From Coprinus comatus (Eukaryota > Basidiomycota > Agaricomycetes > Agaricales > Agaricaceae), in contig JAWPGT010000031.1 in NCBI GenBank assembly GCA_034638255.1, forward strand, positions 62,001-126,000: DNA of 64,000 nt, given 5' to 3'. The notes under the pieces were generated by a model that was not told where the DNA came from, searched no databases, and saw nothing but the letters and a program-made list of their open reading frames with translations. Both the position numbers and the translations under genes were made by a program. Shown piece by piece: positions 13,016 through 24,019 of this stretch (positions within the stretch are counted from its first letter, which is position 1; each line of letters starts with the position of its first letter).

Positions 13016-14666
13016 CTACAGACCGTCGTCAAGATTCGGAAGAAGGTCAACAATCTTAATTTTTCCCACACGATTTGAATAAACGACACCCGTCCAGTCT
13101 CTTCATCGAAGAAAAAACAAGCACGATTTCCTTTTGTATCTTTATCCCCCCTGAATCAGAGGCTCCGACCCTTCATTCCAATCGCGAGCAGAAAATCGAA
13201 TCAGAGGCATTTGAGCACTGGACCCCCGACCCAATACAACACTCTTGAAATTCCCAATGCGGTACAGTATCGAGTAAATCCACAAGGTACGTTGAACTGG
13301 ACGTATGGGCTTTCTCCCTTTTCTGGTATCACAACACCAACGATATGATTATCGTAAGAAGTAAAGACCAAACGATAACAGTTCCCATCAAAAGAAAATG
13401 CAGGTCTAAGTCTGGAGGATGCATATCCCTTATGATATGACCATATTAGTTGCGCGTGCCTATAAGTTACTCGACCGGGGAATCTGTGTCCTGTTGTGGC
13501 AAGTTCCGTACGACGAAACTGAGGGAGACGATACACCTTGATAGTTTGACTCTCTGCGCCAAGGATTCGATCGTTTCCAATGGGATATAGAACATCCTGG
13601 AAAAATCAAGTTCTGGTCAGTGACACTGAAACGATCTTAGGGTTGCATACGTTATTATCATACATATCCACGATAGCGGTAGAGGACATGACCGCTTCTT
13701 TGGAGCATTCTTGCCAGCGAAAGGCTTCAACATATCTAGTAGGGCACTGTCGGATAGCAATTTCATCACTGATACCAATAGAAGAATTAGGTGTTGTCCA
13801 CATATCTGGACCTAATGGAATGGCAGTCAAGAAATTCAACTCCAGTGAGGCGCCCGGACCTTTCCCCACAATATGTATGTGGGAAATGAATATGGAATGC
13901 GAATCATCCTGAGATGAATTCACACCATCGTCTTTGTTGATGTACCAACGACTCCGAGAAGCTGGATGGTATGTATGAGAAAACAAAACTAAAATCATTC
14001 AAGGTAGAAGATTTTTACACATACGATTACTATGATAAATAGACAACGAGTCAACGCATGCCATGATGTACCGTGTCCGATGATTAGTGCTCGAGTCGCG
14101 CCAAATCGCCGTCAGTGCTATGTCCATATGCTGCATCCCACCAGCATTTTGGTTTCGAGATCAGAGTATTTTTGATTCAAGAGGATAAGGTGATTCCAGG
14201 TCAAAATAAGATATTGTCCCCCTTGGATGACCACAAAGTAACCACCGACCACCAGGTTGGAGTCTTAAGGTCCGCGGCGTATAGAAACGATGAACAGGTG
14301 AAGGAATACGGATATTATATGTACGAGGGGGAGGGTAGTTTGTGTCTTGCCACAGTTCGTCCAAGAGGAGGCGACGCCAAACCCAATGTCGGAGTTCGTC
14401 GGCAGACAAATCCTCGAAGTTTCCAGAATGTGGTCCGGGGATGTCCAGATGTCGACTGCAGTAGTCTTTGGCGAAATTGTACCAAATCAACCTATGGTTT
14501 GTTGCTTCATGCAGACCTAAAGCTCATTCATTCTCCCTCAGTGCAGTAAAGAGGTTTCACCGTCACTCACCTTTCGAAGAGCCCGAACGTCTCGGAAATC
14601 CAAATAGTTTGCTACTTCGGTGAGCAGTTCCATTGGTAAGTCGTCCAATAATATTGTTTCACCCAT
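13016..14666 (-). pseudogene. F-box/beta-propeller-like paralog D, broken
   Basis: Exon 1 (ATG 14666) encodes LLDDLPMELLTEVANYLDFR, a good F-box. Exon 2 continues LHEATNHRLIWYNFAKDYC, DELRHWVWRRLLLDELW and GGRWLLCGHPRGTISYFDLE, closely matching paralog C. An in-frame TGA at 14161-14163 stands where paralog C has an Asp codon. The 3' end, with FFFDEETGR and a KIKIVDLLPN tail, is spread over different frames, so at least one more frameshift lies between about 13070 and 13220. The nominal stop of the last relic exon is at 13016-13018. It keeps enough sequence to be a recent loss. Ancestral role would be SCF substrate recognition, as for its paralogs. Confidence 0.65.
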
Positions 14667-15503
14667 AAGTAACATCAAGTTCAGAAATTACAGGGCAAAA
14701 GGTCGAACGTTGAAACATTGAAAGTTGAGAGACAAGTTGATTGATGGTCATTGGCCGGAGCCTTCCGTATGTATGTAAGCACGACATGGAGGAGCCCAAC
14801 AGGGGTCGATGGCAAGAGTAGCCAGAGAGTAGCACTAAGAATGTGCTTGGTATATGCTTTGACGACGTCTGTACATAATTGAAATGAAGCATTGAGGGAT
14901 CAAGAATTCCCTTAATTCACCGAATCCAATCTCCAGCGTTGCCACATCTTGCATGGACATAGTCCAATAAGGGCCCGTAAATATTCCAATATGTGTTTGG
15001 ATGTTGACGACCATAAACAAGTATTTAGTACATAAGTACACGCCCATCCCAATCTGTGATCGTGTGCATATTTGATGATTGATCATCACAAATTGTTCGC
15101 GCGACAGCCAGAAACAGTCCGTGTGACATGTGATGACAGTTGAGTACTCAAGCTAAATAGACGTCCACTAGATTAAAATATCCAGTAGATATCTAGCCTG
15201 AATATTACAAAACTCTCTCCCCAAATATTTGGTACATAACATTTCAACTATTAATATAGTACCCAATTTACAACATATTACTCACTTAAATAGCACATAT
15301 TAATACCTGTCACGAAATATTTCGGAATACTATCATTGATATGTCTGCGAAAATTTAGAAAAAAACATTATTGTATTGGTAAAATAATTCCAGTACTACT
15401 CTAAATTCTAGCACCTAGTACCCATCTTCATACCCTCCATCAATTTCATTGACATCCCTATATATCTATACCAAGTCCTCCTGTTGTACCATCATTTCTG
15501 AGT
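14667..15503. other. Intergenic region
   Basis: AT-rich, with short open frames only. Nothing recognised. Confidence 0.4.
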
Positions 15504-16330
15504 CTACTTCGGATGGACTTCAGAACCAAGTGAAACAGCGGGCACCCAATATCCATCATTCTCCACCTGTGCTGCAGTAACCAAGTTCTTGTATTCATCC
15601 AATATGCTATATGTTGCTAAATCAGAATCAGTAAAAATTATATTATAAAAATGAAATACATACTTTCTTTCTCTTAGGGACAGTAAAGGGCACATACCAG
15701 CATATATGTTCACAAGTGCCTTGGAGCTGGTAACTATACAAAAGAAATTAGTTTATATTATATATAAAATAAAAAAGCACCTTCGAGTGTTCGACAACCT
15801 GCTGTTCCTAGTCGACCTAAAACCTCAACTTCTTTGAAACTCGGTGTGCATACTGTGAAATATCCTCGACAGGACGTTTGCAAGGCCCCAGTGGTGCAGG
15901 TGCAAACAAATTGTTCAAAAGAGTTAATGTGTTGGCAAGAGTCGCAAGACTTGTCAACGTGTTATGAGTGTGACCCTCATATGGTCACACTCTCAACCCT
16001 GTGTAGTAATATCTCCAATAACAATGCCAAAGGCGAAGAGAGGGTAACAAAAGGGTGGTGATGGTGAGGATATATTATTTACATTCAATTCTCAACATGA
16101 TTGTATTAATCTTCAGTGCCAGAGGAATGGTCAATGATCACATATTCCAATACTCAGTACCCAACAATACATCATTAATTAATAATATGCACGCTTTGCA
16201 CAATGCCAATCACATTAGCATTCGTGAGACTCTACTTCGATCCCTTACCAAACCAGTACCAGTATTAAAGGATCGTTGTATATTGGTGAAGATTCTTTGT
16301 GCAGCCTCAGGTGCCAACTCAAGTCGACGG
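15504..16330 (-). CDS. Possible multi-exon gene or gene remnant, unknown function
   Basis: On the minus strand several stretches look coding and are bounded by fair splice sites. One is near 16330-16240 (AAVHRRLELAPEAAQRIFTN). One near 15990-15840 is Leu/Asn/Thr-rich and includes LFAPAPLGPCKRPVEDISQY. Two short ones near 15740 and 15600 end at a stop at 15504 (ILDEYKNLVTAAQVENDGYW). I could not join them into one clean frame or find a start, and I recognise no family. Part of it could be chance. It may be a decaying gene, like other relics in this stretch. Confidence 0.25.
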
Positions 16331-16399
16331 TGGACAGCAGCAGTGGACAGGGTAGTGGGCTTAGCCCTTGGTTATGACTAAGCAAAGACAAGATGTCTA

Positions 16400-16769
16400 G
16401 TGGGCATTTGTTACTAAACTGTTATGTGGTTGTGTAACGGATTGTTTTCTAGATATCAAAGTCATATGGAATGTATCTACGAAACTATACAGTAAGATGC
16501 AATCAAATGAATGACATTTGAGTGTCCAATCAAAACTATTTTGTAATGTTACGTTCGTGACTCAAATCTGTTATCAAACTGGGACGGGCGTGTAGTTTCA
16601 TAAACATTCCGTGAATCCGCATTTCGTTAAGTAACATATGTAAGAAGCCCTGAGTGCCAGCGCACAACGGAGTCCGAAATTTACCTATAAATCCACAGTC
16701 ACTTTCTAACTCGAACACTCAAGCCTACTCAGTTTAAAACTTCTTCTCTCTCTCATACCATCACTCAGA
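16400..16769. other. Upstream region of hydrophobin gene 1
   Basis: Contains the hydrophobin promoter, annotated separately. Nothing else seen. Confidence 0.35.
16686..16691 (+). promoter_or_regulatory. TATA-box-like element of hydrophobin gene 1
   Basis: TATAAA 84 nt upstream of the ATG. The paralog has the same CTATAAA at a similar distance, and both share a gccagcgca element just upstream and a CT-rich stretch before the start codon. Confidence 0.5.
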
Positions 16770-17190
16770 ATGTTTGCCAAAATCATTGCTATTGCAACTT
16801 TTGCAACCCTCGCCGCTGCTCAGATCACCAACTCCTGCAACACTGCTCAACAATACTGCTGCAACTCCGTTCAAAATGCTCAGTCCGCTGAAGCTTCCAA
16901 GCTTCTCGGTCTCTTGAATGTCGATGTCAACGCTATCACTGCTCAAGTCGGTCTTAACTGCACCCCCCTCTCTGTCATCGGTATTGGTGGCAACTCTTGG
17001 TAAGTTATTTTCTACGGTTTTACTGGAGAATTTATGCTAATTGTTTTTTTCACAGCAAAACACAATCCGTCTGTTGCACGGGTAACAACTACAGTAAGCT
17101 TCTCCTTCAGGTCCCACGATCCAAGTTTGTTAACTTTCGTTTTCAGATGGACTTGCCGTTATTGGTTGCAGTCCTATTTCTGCCCTTTAA
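16770..17190 (+). CDS. Class I hydrophobin, copy 1
   Basis: Three exons (16770-16999, 17056-17093, 17147-17190) encode about 103 aa. An 18-residue signal peptide (MFAKIIAIATFATLAAAQ) is followed by the eight-Cys pattern C..CC..C..C..CC..C: SCNTAQQYCC, LNCTPL, the fifth Cys split by intron 1 (TG|C), SVCC and IGCSP. This spacing defines fungal hydrophobins, small secreted proteins that coat aerial hyphae and fruit bodies by assembling at air-water interfaces. The mature part is identical to that of copy 2 at 24020; only the signal peptide differs. The loops between Cys residues are short, so the protein lies at the small end of class I. Confidence 0.95.
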
Positions 17191-17433
17191 ATAGACATCT
17201 AAATATCTGTCATCAATTTGCATAATTTTACGTCTGTCTAGTGTCATTGAGTTGCAATCCACAGTGTGATTCAGGCTTCCCATCTAAACCTGACCAATAA
17301 CTATTGGTCTAAATAATCAGATGACAACCGGGGGTGTATGAGTTTGACTATCAAACATAAGGACTAACTCCAAGCCAGGCTCACCGAAGTTCTAATAAAT
17401 GTTTGGCAACTTGTCCATCCCCTTATCATATAG

Positions 17434-17490
17434 GCGAATCTCAATTCGGGTTTGACGTCAAATATGCGCTCGATTTACGAATCCTCGAGA
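17434..17490 (+). pseudogene. Exon fragment related to the secreted-protein genes at 20973 and 52730
   Basis: After a tatag acceptor-like site, the frame reads GESQFGFDVKYALDL. The two intact genes have GESTFGFDVKFEAKF and GESEFGFDIKFEAKF at the same exon start. Similarity stops after about 16 codons. This is probably a third, nearly erased copy lying beside an F-box relic. Confidence 0.45.
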
Positions 17491-18236
17491 TGAATCGCCA
17501 GTTTTGTGTTATTCTCTCTTCCAGTGTATCATTCATAATTAGCTTATCAATATATTGGATATTAGGCACCCTACCTACAGGCTGTTCAACATTTACCACA
17601 TGTTTACTGAGCTTTTAAAAACAGCTGAATGTTCAATTCCGTACATACATTCCTTATACACACGAAGTCGGCCCCGCAGTTTGGGTACTAAAGTAAAGTT
17701 ATATATCATCATCTCTTATTATTAACTTCTTTGGTATGTGCATAAAATCCCCGTCCACCATCACCCCAATGCTCCCTCGCATATTGCCCTAGCTTAAACA
17801 AACCACCTGAATAGGACTTTGGTAAACTACAAAAACTCGGTATTTTCGATACCCACTTATGTTAAGCTTATTGATTCTGAATTTTCGAATCTATCAATTA
17901 ACACCAGCATGTAAACCTTGCGGTGGCAGGATAATACCCTTCTCAAAAAGCAAGAACAACACGTGGTACAGACCCAACATTCCTACCACTATCTTATATC
18001 CTAACAACTTGTTTCAGCTTTCTGAATTTCACCCATAACATGTACCTCCTCATCGCTCTTGTATCTTCTATTCGGTTGGTTTGGGGAAGAGCTCTATCAC
18101 TCATATCGGGTGAGTGAACTCAAAAGGTGATCATGATTCTTCACTTAACTTGATGCTCATCTTCATCTGATTTGTAACCCACAGCTCTGCCTGTATCCAA
18201 CTACACAACCTACTAATAGAGATTATTATCGAAATA
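17491..18236. other. Intergenic region
   Basis: No gene supported. The stretch may contain further decayed F-box family sequence leading into the relic at 18237, but I could not align it. Confidence 0.35.
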
Positions 18237-18633
18237 GTGTGTCATTTCAAAGAACTTCGAGATAGGGAGTATGATGACGAAGTAAACATATTAGAAAGCA
18301 ACCCACCTCATATCACATTCAGTACCAGTGAGCACATTGTTTGCATGCGAATATACCGGAGATGGAAGGTCAACTGCCGAATGTGCTCTTCAAAAATCGT
18401 TTGTCACTCAAGTAAAATCATAACTGTTGGCTCGTTTAAAAGTCTGGGTTACTCATTCAAACAAACCATAAAAATCAGTCATCCATCAAAAGGATATGTC
18501 TGGTGCTTTATGAGGGGAAAGTTTTACGTATCCCAACAATGGTTTCATGAAACTATTTGATGAGGAGATTGGTCAGGTTGTTAGAGGTGAATATGGTGGA
18601 ATATATGTCTTTGATTTTCTCCCTTTGCCTTAA
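18237..18633 (+). pseudogene. C-terminal relic of the F-box/beta-propeller family (copy E)
   Basis: An open frame with CSSKIVCHSSKIITVGSF resembles the HCSETMMVGMFKCLSF stretch of paralog B. After a frame change it continues FDEEIGQVV...YVFDFLPLP and stops at 18631-18633, matching the family tail (FDEEIGRFV...VIDFVPLQ in paralog B). No F-box or N-terminal exons precede it. It is therefore a truncated relic on the plus strand. Confidence 0.55.
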
Positions 18634-19150
18634 TCAATTAATACACTTTTACGACTAGTACACACTATTGCCTTGAGGACTCTTACCAACCAAAGTCTGA
18701 TCACCTTTTCTGCTTGCAAACCCACCAATTGTTGCATTTTGGGCCAAACATAACGTTGCAATCACTTTTGCTGTTACTACTTGGCCATTACAACCTTGGA
18801 TAGGATATTTTCATTCATGCCACTGAAGATGACCTTCCACTTGGTTGGAGTTCACGCCACGGTGAGCTTTTAGTTGTCTAATGTATTCCGGGCGGTATTT
18901 ATGCTCCATTCGTCTACATAGATTTTGCCTCACAGAGATCATCAAGAGTGGCAGTATAGGGCAGTCCTCATGTAGCTCATGTAGCTACATGTCCGAGAGA
19001 AAACCCGAGACCCTTAAGTACTACATCCATGTGGGAAGGTATAGCAAAACCATCAATACATCAGATCTTAGATTAGGACGTACAAAGGACGGATCAGTCC
19101 GAAAAACTCACCAGCACCAAGGTAATCGCACTGTGGTAGCTTGCTTGAGA
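18634..19150. other. Upstream region of the MBOAT gene
   Basis: An in-frame extension of the MBOAT frame reaches back to an ATG at 18881, but its composition is unlike coding sequence of this family. Nothing else seen. Confidence 0.35.
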
Positions 19151-20547
19151 ATGACCAACACGTCCACAGATCTAGGAGTTCAAACCCATGCTCCACCACA
19201 CAGCAACTACGACAGTCGATATGCCTACTCTCCGGCGCTCCATTTCGTAACCCAGCTACTTGTTTTCATTACTCTCGTTTTACCACCCTCTGTCCCTACA
19301 TGGGTTCGGCGTCTGTTCTTTTTCCCCATAGCAGCGATCGTGTATCGCATTGCATTTCTCTCAACCGCAGGTGATATCACAACCGATGCTGGGATTGGAC
19401 CCGCCGTCATTTCTCAAGGAGTTATCGCTCTGGATTTTATCCTTTTACACGATCCAAGAAAGGAGCTGCGACGCAAAATTTGTGATAACAAACGCGAGAA
19501 GGAGACAAAACGTGCGAACGTCGAAGAAGGCGTGGATGACGGTAGCCCGGGCAACACATTCTGGCAACGCGTTCACTGGGCTATCTCTTTACTAGTCAAT
19601 CCACGTGGATATGGCTGGTCATTTGAACCATTACCTGGTATCCTTCCTCCTCGACCATCCCCAAATGTCACTCGACTTCGCTTCATTTTTACGCAATTCA
19701 GAAAAATTATCTCCTGTATCATAATCGAAGTCATTGCCTACCTTCTCAATATCGCAAATCCCGCAATGTACTTGGAAAATGGTATACGAGGGTCGGATAC
19801 GTCCATTTTATGGCGACTCGTAGCCGTGCTGGGTGTCGGGGCTGCTGCCTATGCGAGGATTAATATGATGTATTGTTCGAGTGCGGTCTTGACTGTAGTT
19901 CTTGGTATATCTAAACCCCAAGCATGGCCTAACCTCTTCGGGAAACTGCAGGACGGGTGGGGTGTTGGAAGATTTTGGAGGTGAGCACCCCCTGTGGCCA
20001 TCCTTATTAGTTGCTGATTCCTTCTAGTCGCGTCTGGCATCAACTCATTCGCAGGGTGAGACATTCAACTTGAAATACCACCCCCAAGAAGTAGTATTAA
20101 TTGTTGATTTTACAGCCCTTGTGTTCGATAACCGATACTATTCTTCCACCTAAATTCAAGACATCACTGCCCGGATACTCCTATCTTCGCCTCCTCCTTA
20201 TATTCCTCCTTTCAGGCATCATACATAGCGCAGGAGAGTACATGATGTTGAATCACTTCAGTATCGGTTCCCTCTATTTCTTCATTGTTCAACCATTCGC
20301 GATTGCCTTCGAGAACCTACTCCTCTTTCGAGGTTACGGCTATAACCAAAAACCGGCTTGGTACGGAAGACTAGTGGGTTATGCCTTTGTACTCTTATGG
20401 TTTACATGGGCAGGACCATTTTTGGTAGATCCGATGATTAAAGGAGGGATGTTTACAAGCTCGTCTGGAAATTTAGGTAGTTACTTCATGGATTTTAGTG
20501 TTAGTGCTAGTGCTAGCGGCCAGTTTACCTTTCATACGGGTGGTTAG
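19151..20547 (+). CDS. Wax-synthase-like membrane-bound O-acyltransferase (MBOAT)
   Basis: Three exons (19151-19980, 20028-20055, 20116-20547) give about 430 aa with seven to nine hydrophobic segments. The core has the wax synthase motif FW-SRVWHQLIRR, assembled across introns 1 and 2. It is followed about 40 residues later by LLSGIIHSAGEY, which holds the His expected to be catalytic in MBOAT enzymes, and by AFENLLLFRGYG. Fungal members transfer acyl groups, often acetyl, to terpene or alcohol substrates in the ER membrane and are frequent in secondary-metabolite loci. I chose ATG 19151 (MTNTSTDLGV); the frame stays open back to 18881, but that stretch looks non-coding. A P450 lies 8 kb away but there is no terpene synthase in the window. 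Intact. Confidence 0.82.
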
Positions 20548-20972
20548 TGTATAGATCAATAATCTGGAAATCAACGTTGCACAGGAGGACTCTAACTTCG
20601 TTGTTCACCATCACCTCATTCCTATAACAACTCAACTGCTCTCTTCGTCAAATAGAACTTCAACTTGGCGCAATATGGCTCTTTATACTCATAAAATTCG
20701 CACACGTCCCTAGATTCATCTCATTCTTGTTTCACAGATGATTGATTACACGAGCCAATTGCGTTACCGAAATTCGAGCGGAAAATATATGGCAAAACAA
20801 CTCTTCCAATATTTGCATTTTCTATTTTTTTAAACTCCGTTACTACACGGCTTCTACGGATCGACCATAGAACTACGGTAATAAACACAACCACATAACT
20901 ACCACAACTCTTTTAATCCCCTACAAACCACGTACGTACATCTCAAGTAGACAAAAGTGATAAATCCCTTTT
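20548..20972. other. Intergenic region between convergent genes
   Basis: 3' flanks of the MBOAT and secreted-protein genes. No gene seen. Confidence 0.35.
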
Positions 20973-22543
20973 TTAGTTCTTTTTGGGAGGAGCCTTGGGA
21001 GCTACGGCCACAGCACCAAGTTTGACAGCCTTAACAGAGGCCTTAACAGGCTGTCCATTCTTAACACACTTAGTCTCGTACTTCCCACTCGATTCACCAC
21101 TAATGGAACCTTCGAATTCCATCCAACTTGAGCGTTCTTCAAGTGAAAGGACATCGTCAATCTTTGCAGCATCTGTGAGGTGTATAGTCAGCATACGAAG
21201 ATTCTTTATTTGGACTATGTATAATAAATGGAAACCCACATTTGTAGTGCTTGTCACCCTTGGGGTCGGCCTTGGGTGCACGCTAGGAAAAAACAAGTAA
21301 GTTTCAAGTTGGTAAAGAAGTAGAAGCTTGGAAGTACCTTGTCATCATAATTAAACCAGATAAAACCACTTGCTGCGATTCTAATTCTTCCAGAACCCCC
21401 TTGATCACATGCTTTCACTTGAAGCTGGGGGATGTACATAAAATTATTTGTGAGTATATAGATCCTTTCCGTATTCAACTTTCGTTGTCTTACCTTAATA
21501 GAGCACTTAGAGCCATCAGGTGCACTAGCAGTGACCTGAGTTTCATGCTGACTATTTGTAGTGGTAGAGAACCTAAATTCCAATATTGATAAATGTGAAT
21601 ACATAATGAAAAAAAAAATACTGACGAGTCGTCTCGGGAGTTCGTAAATCGAGTTACCGAAGTTATACCAGTTGTAGCTTCGAACAAGGCAGGAATTTCA
21701 AATTTAGCCTCAAATTTGACATCAAAACCAAATGTAGATTCGCCTGCATGAATAGTATAAATGGACGGACATTCACCAATATGAGAAACCCAAGATCGCA
21801 TTTGGAAGTTACTTACGTTTGACGGTCCATGATCCAGTGGTAGCTTGTCCAGTAACAATTTTCACCCAACTTGTCCCATTGGTTCCAGTCGTTGTGCCTT
21901 CAAGTTCATTAAAGCGATCGTGGCATGTTGGTTTGCCTAGGAGTCGATATTTTTAGAATATGGAAGAAAGTGAAATAAAGGATAGAAAAGGCTACCTTTC
22001 GGTTGTATTTTGACTGGAGCATCATCTATGCAGAAAGTAGCCCCACGATCTGCGTACTGTGGAAGATGTAAGACCTTACTATCCCAATCTTTAGAAATGG
22101 ATTTCACTTGCTTCTTTGGGATTGGTAACGATGTTCCATTTTCCATCACCCCATTTGTCTTTCGCAAATTTCTCGATTTTGGCCCAACCAGGCACTATAC
22201 ACCGTTAGCTTCCATCAAATAGATAATGTGTAAGTAAGTACAATACATACTCTTCTTTGCTTGTTCAATGTTCAAACTCGAGCATCGGGTGTTATCACGT
22301 CGATAGTATGTTGCAATTTCATCAGTCAGATCTCGGTAAGTCAAAGCTTCGTCCCTTCCCGAGATTGTCACATTTTGGACTTGGGCTACCTCAGGGTTAA
22401 CGTGAGGTAATGCTGAGACGGTTATTGAGGACATGAGTCCCAGAAGCGACAAAATGAGGAAAAAGGGAGCCTATATTAATTTTAATCAGCATTTATTCTT
22501 TACATTGATATTTTTGTAAACGACTTACTTTCATTGTGGTCAT
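20973..22543 (-). CDS. Secreted protein of unknown family, copy A
   Basis: About ten short exons; exon 1 is only MTTMK, followed by APFFLILSLLGLMSSITVSA to complete a signal peptide. The mature protein (about 300 aa) has scattered Cys residues (RCSSL, TFCID, PTCHD, KCSIK, KACDQ, TKCVK). A middle part alternates hydrophobic and Ser/Thr residues (FGFDVKFEAKFEIPALF, TNSQHETQVTASAP, GRIRIAASGFIWFNYDD), which suggests a beta-sheet-rich fold. The tail is Lys/Pro/Ala-rich. I recognise no named family. The beta-rich, Ser/Thr-alternating middle is a feature shared by several lectin and pore-forming folds, but no diagnostic motif supports either. Copy B at 52730 is an inverted duplicate. The gene is divergent from hydrophobin gene 2 across 1.5 kb. 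No breaks seen. Confidence 0.75.
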
Positions 22544-23454
22544 TTTGGAGATTAAAAAGATCGTAAGGTTCGTAAGCGTCGTGGGTCTTGAGATGGATAG
22601 ATGTAGTGGGTGGTGGTGAAATAACCGAAACCAGCGGTGCGATTGTGTATATGTGTGAAGCTGTTATGAAAGGAGGCCTGCTCTCTCTGAAGTTTTCGAG
22701 GTGAATTTCGAGCCATTAAATATGTTTCTCTCATCTCATGAAACGTATTCGCTTAACCAGCTTAACTATGTTGTGATGGTGATAAAAAAAACATATCAGG
22801 AATCAGTATTACCAAACAACAAATTTGGCTCGGCGTCTCAATGGTGCACATTGTTATGTTGGTCTGAAACTCACTGTGTTGGACTGTATTTCATTATGGT
22901 TGTTATGGTGGATTCTCTTCAAACTCTCAACGAAGGCAATTTATGGCAGCTAGAGGCAGTTACGTTGATAGATGGCATAGTTTATAGTTTGAAATATTTG
23001 CTTGGCGATTTCTTATCTCCATATGTCATAAATGCGGAGTTGCAACAGGAGAGGCGACATATAGTCAGTATACAGCCATCAACAAGATGATTATTACGAA
23101 ATATACGCTGAGCACAAAGTGAAGCTGATGGAGATCATTAATGGGATCCGAGAGTTAACCCTACGCTGAACGAGGAGGTTGCAGGGGTATAGTATGTGCC
23201 GGAATGCCCCGAGAAATTTGAAATTGGCCTGATGTTACTTATGTAACGTTCATCGACATCGTTTTTAAATTTTACTATGTCCTTTGTGTCCTTTGTGTCT
23301 CCTCATGGTGCTTTAAATGTTTAATTGGAATTCGTTCACAAATGCACGAGATATATGAACTGTTAGCACCAATATTGATGGTCACCAAGGGAGAGTCTAA
23401 CCATCATCTATATGCCCCAATCAGCCTAGCCACAGGCTTCAACATTATCAGTAT

Positions 23455-23471
23455 ATATATATATATATATA
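23455..23471. repeat. TA dinucleotide microsatellite
   Basis: A pure TA run, longer in the other arm (about 51768-51788). It is the most obvious length difference between the duplicated flanks. Confidence 0.8.
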
Positions 23472-23924
23472 ACGTGCTTAGATTTCAGTGGGCTCACGAC
23501 ATATACTATTCATTTGAAAGTATTTACCATGTGCAGTGGGAAATACGTTTGGAAATGTGAACTTGAAATTGTGATCATTGTGGATGTTATATGGGCCAAT
23601 TTGCAGAGTCATGGCATATGCCAGTAACGAACTCGTACGAGGTGATTCTCTGAAGCAAGTTCCCATTGCGCTGCAATGTCAAAAATAGATTCACCATAAG
23701 ATGGTTATCCCAAGTGTGTACTGGTGATCGAAAATGTTTGGCGAACTCGGAAATTTTTTGGATACCACAATCGTATAATATAACGGCATTGCGGCAGCAC
23801 ATAAAGTAATTATCATAAAATGTGTTAACACCCTACACTAGTTCCATCAGCATGTCTTTGTCTGTTATGTAAAAAAAGTTACGGATCCAAGACTGCCAGC
23901 GCATAATGGTCATGGAGATTTAGC

Positions 23925-23930
23925 TATAAA
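23925..23930 (+). promoter_or_regulatory. TATA-box-like element of hydrophobin gene 2
   Basis: TATAAA 95 nt upstream of ATG 24020, matching the position and context of the element before hydrophobin gene 1. Confidence 0.5.
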
Positions 23931-24019
23931 AACCTGGTTGTTCCACCTTACATTCCCCCAGTTCGAATACTCAGACCCACCTATTTCAATCAACCTTCTC
24001 TCTCATCAAACCACTCAGA

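Larger units (their letters stand above)
20973..23733. repeat. Left arm of an inverted segmental duplication (other arm 51511-54300)
   Basis: The secreted-protein gene plus about 1.19 kb upstream recurs in reverse orientation 28 kb away. The upstream part, including a TA microsatellite near 23455 and a 62-codon open frame at 23478-23666, differs only by scattered substitutions and short indels. Similarity ends at about the gene's stop codon on one side and at gatcacc on the other. Confidence 0.85.

Noticed and set aside
18881..19150. 90-codon N-terminal extension of the MBOAT frame
   Set aside because: Composition differs from the rest, and the family normally starts close to the first membrane segment. 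ATG 19151 preferred.
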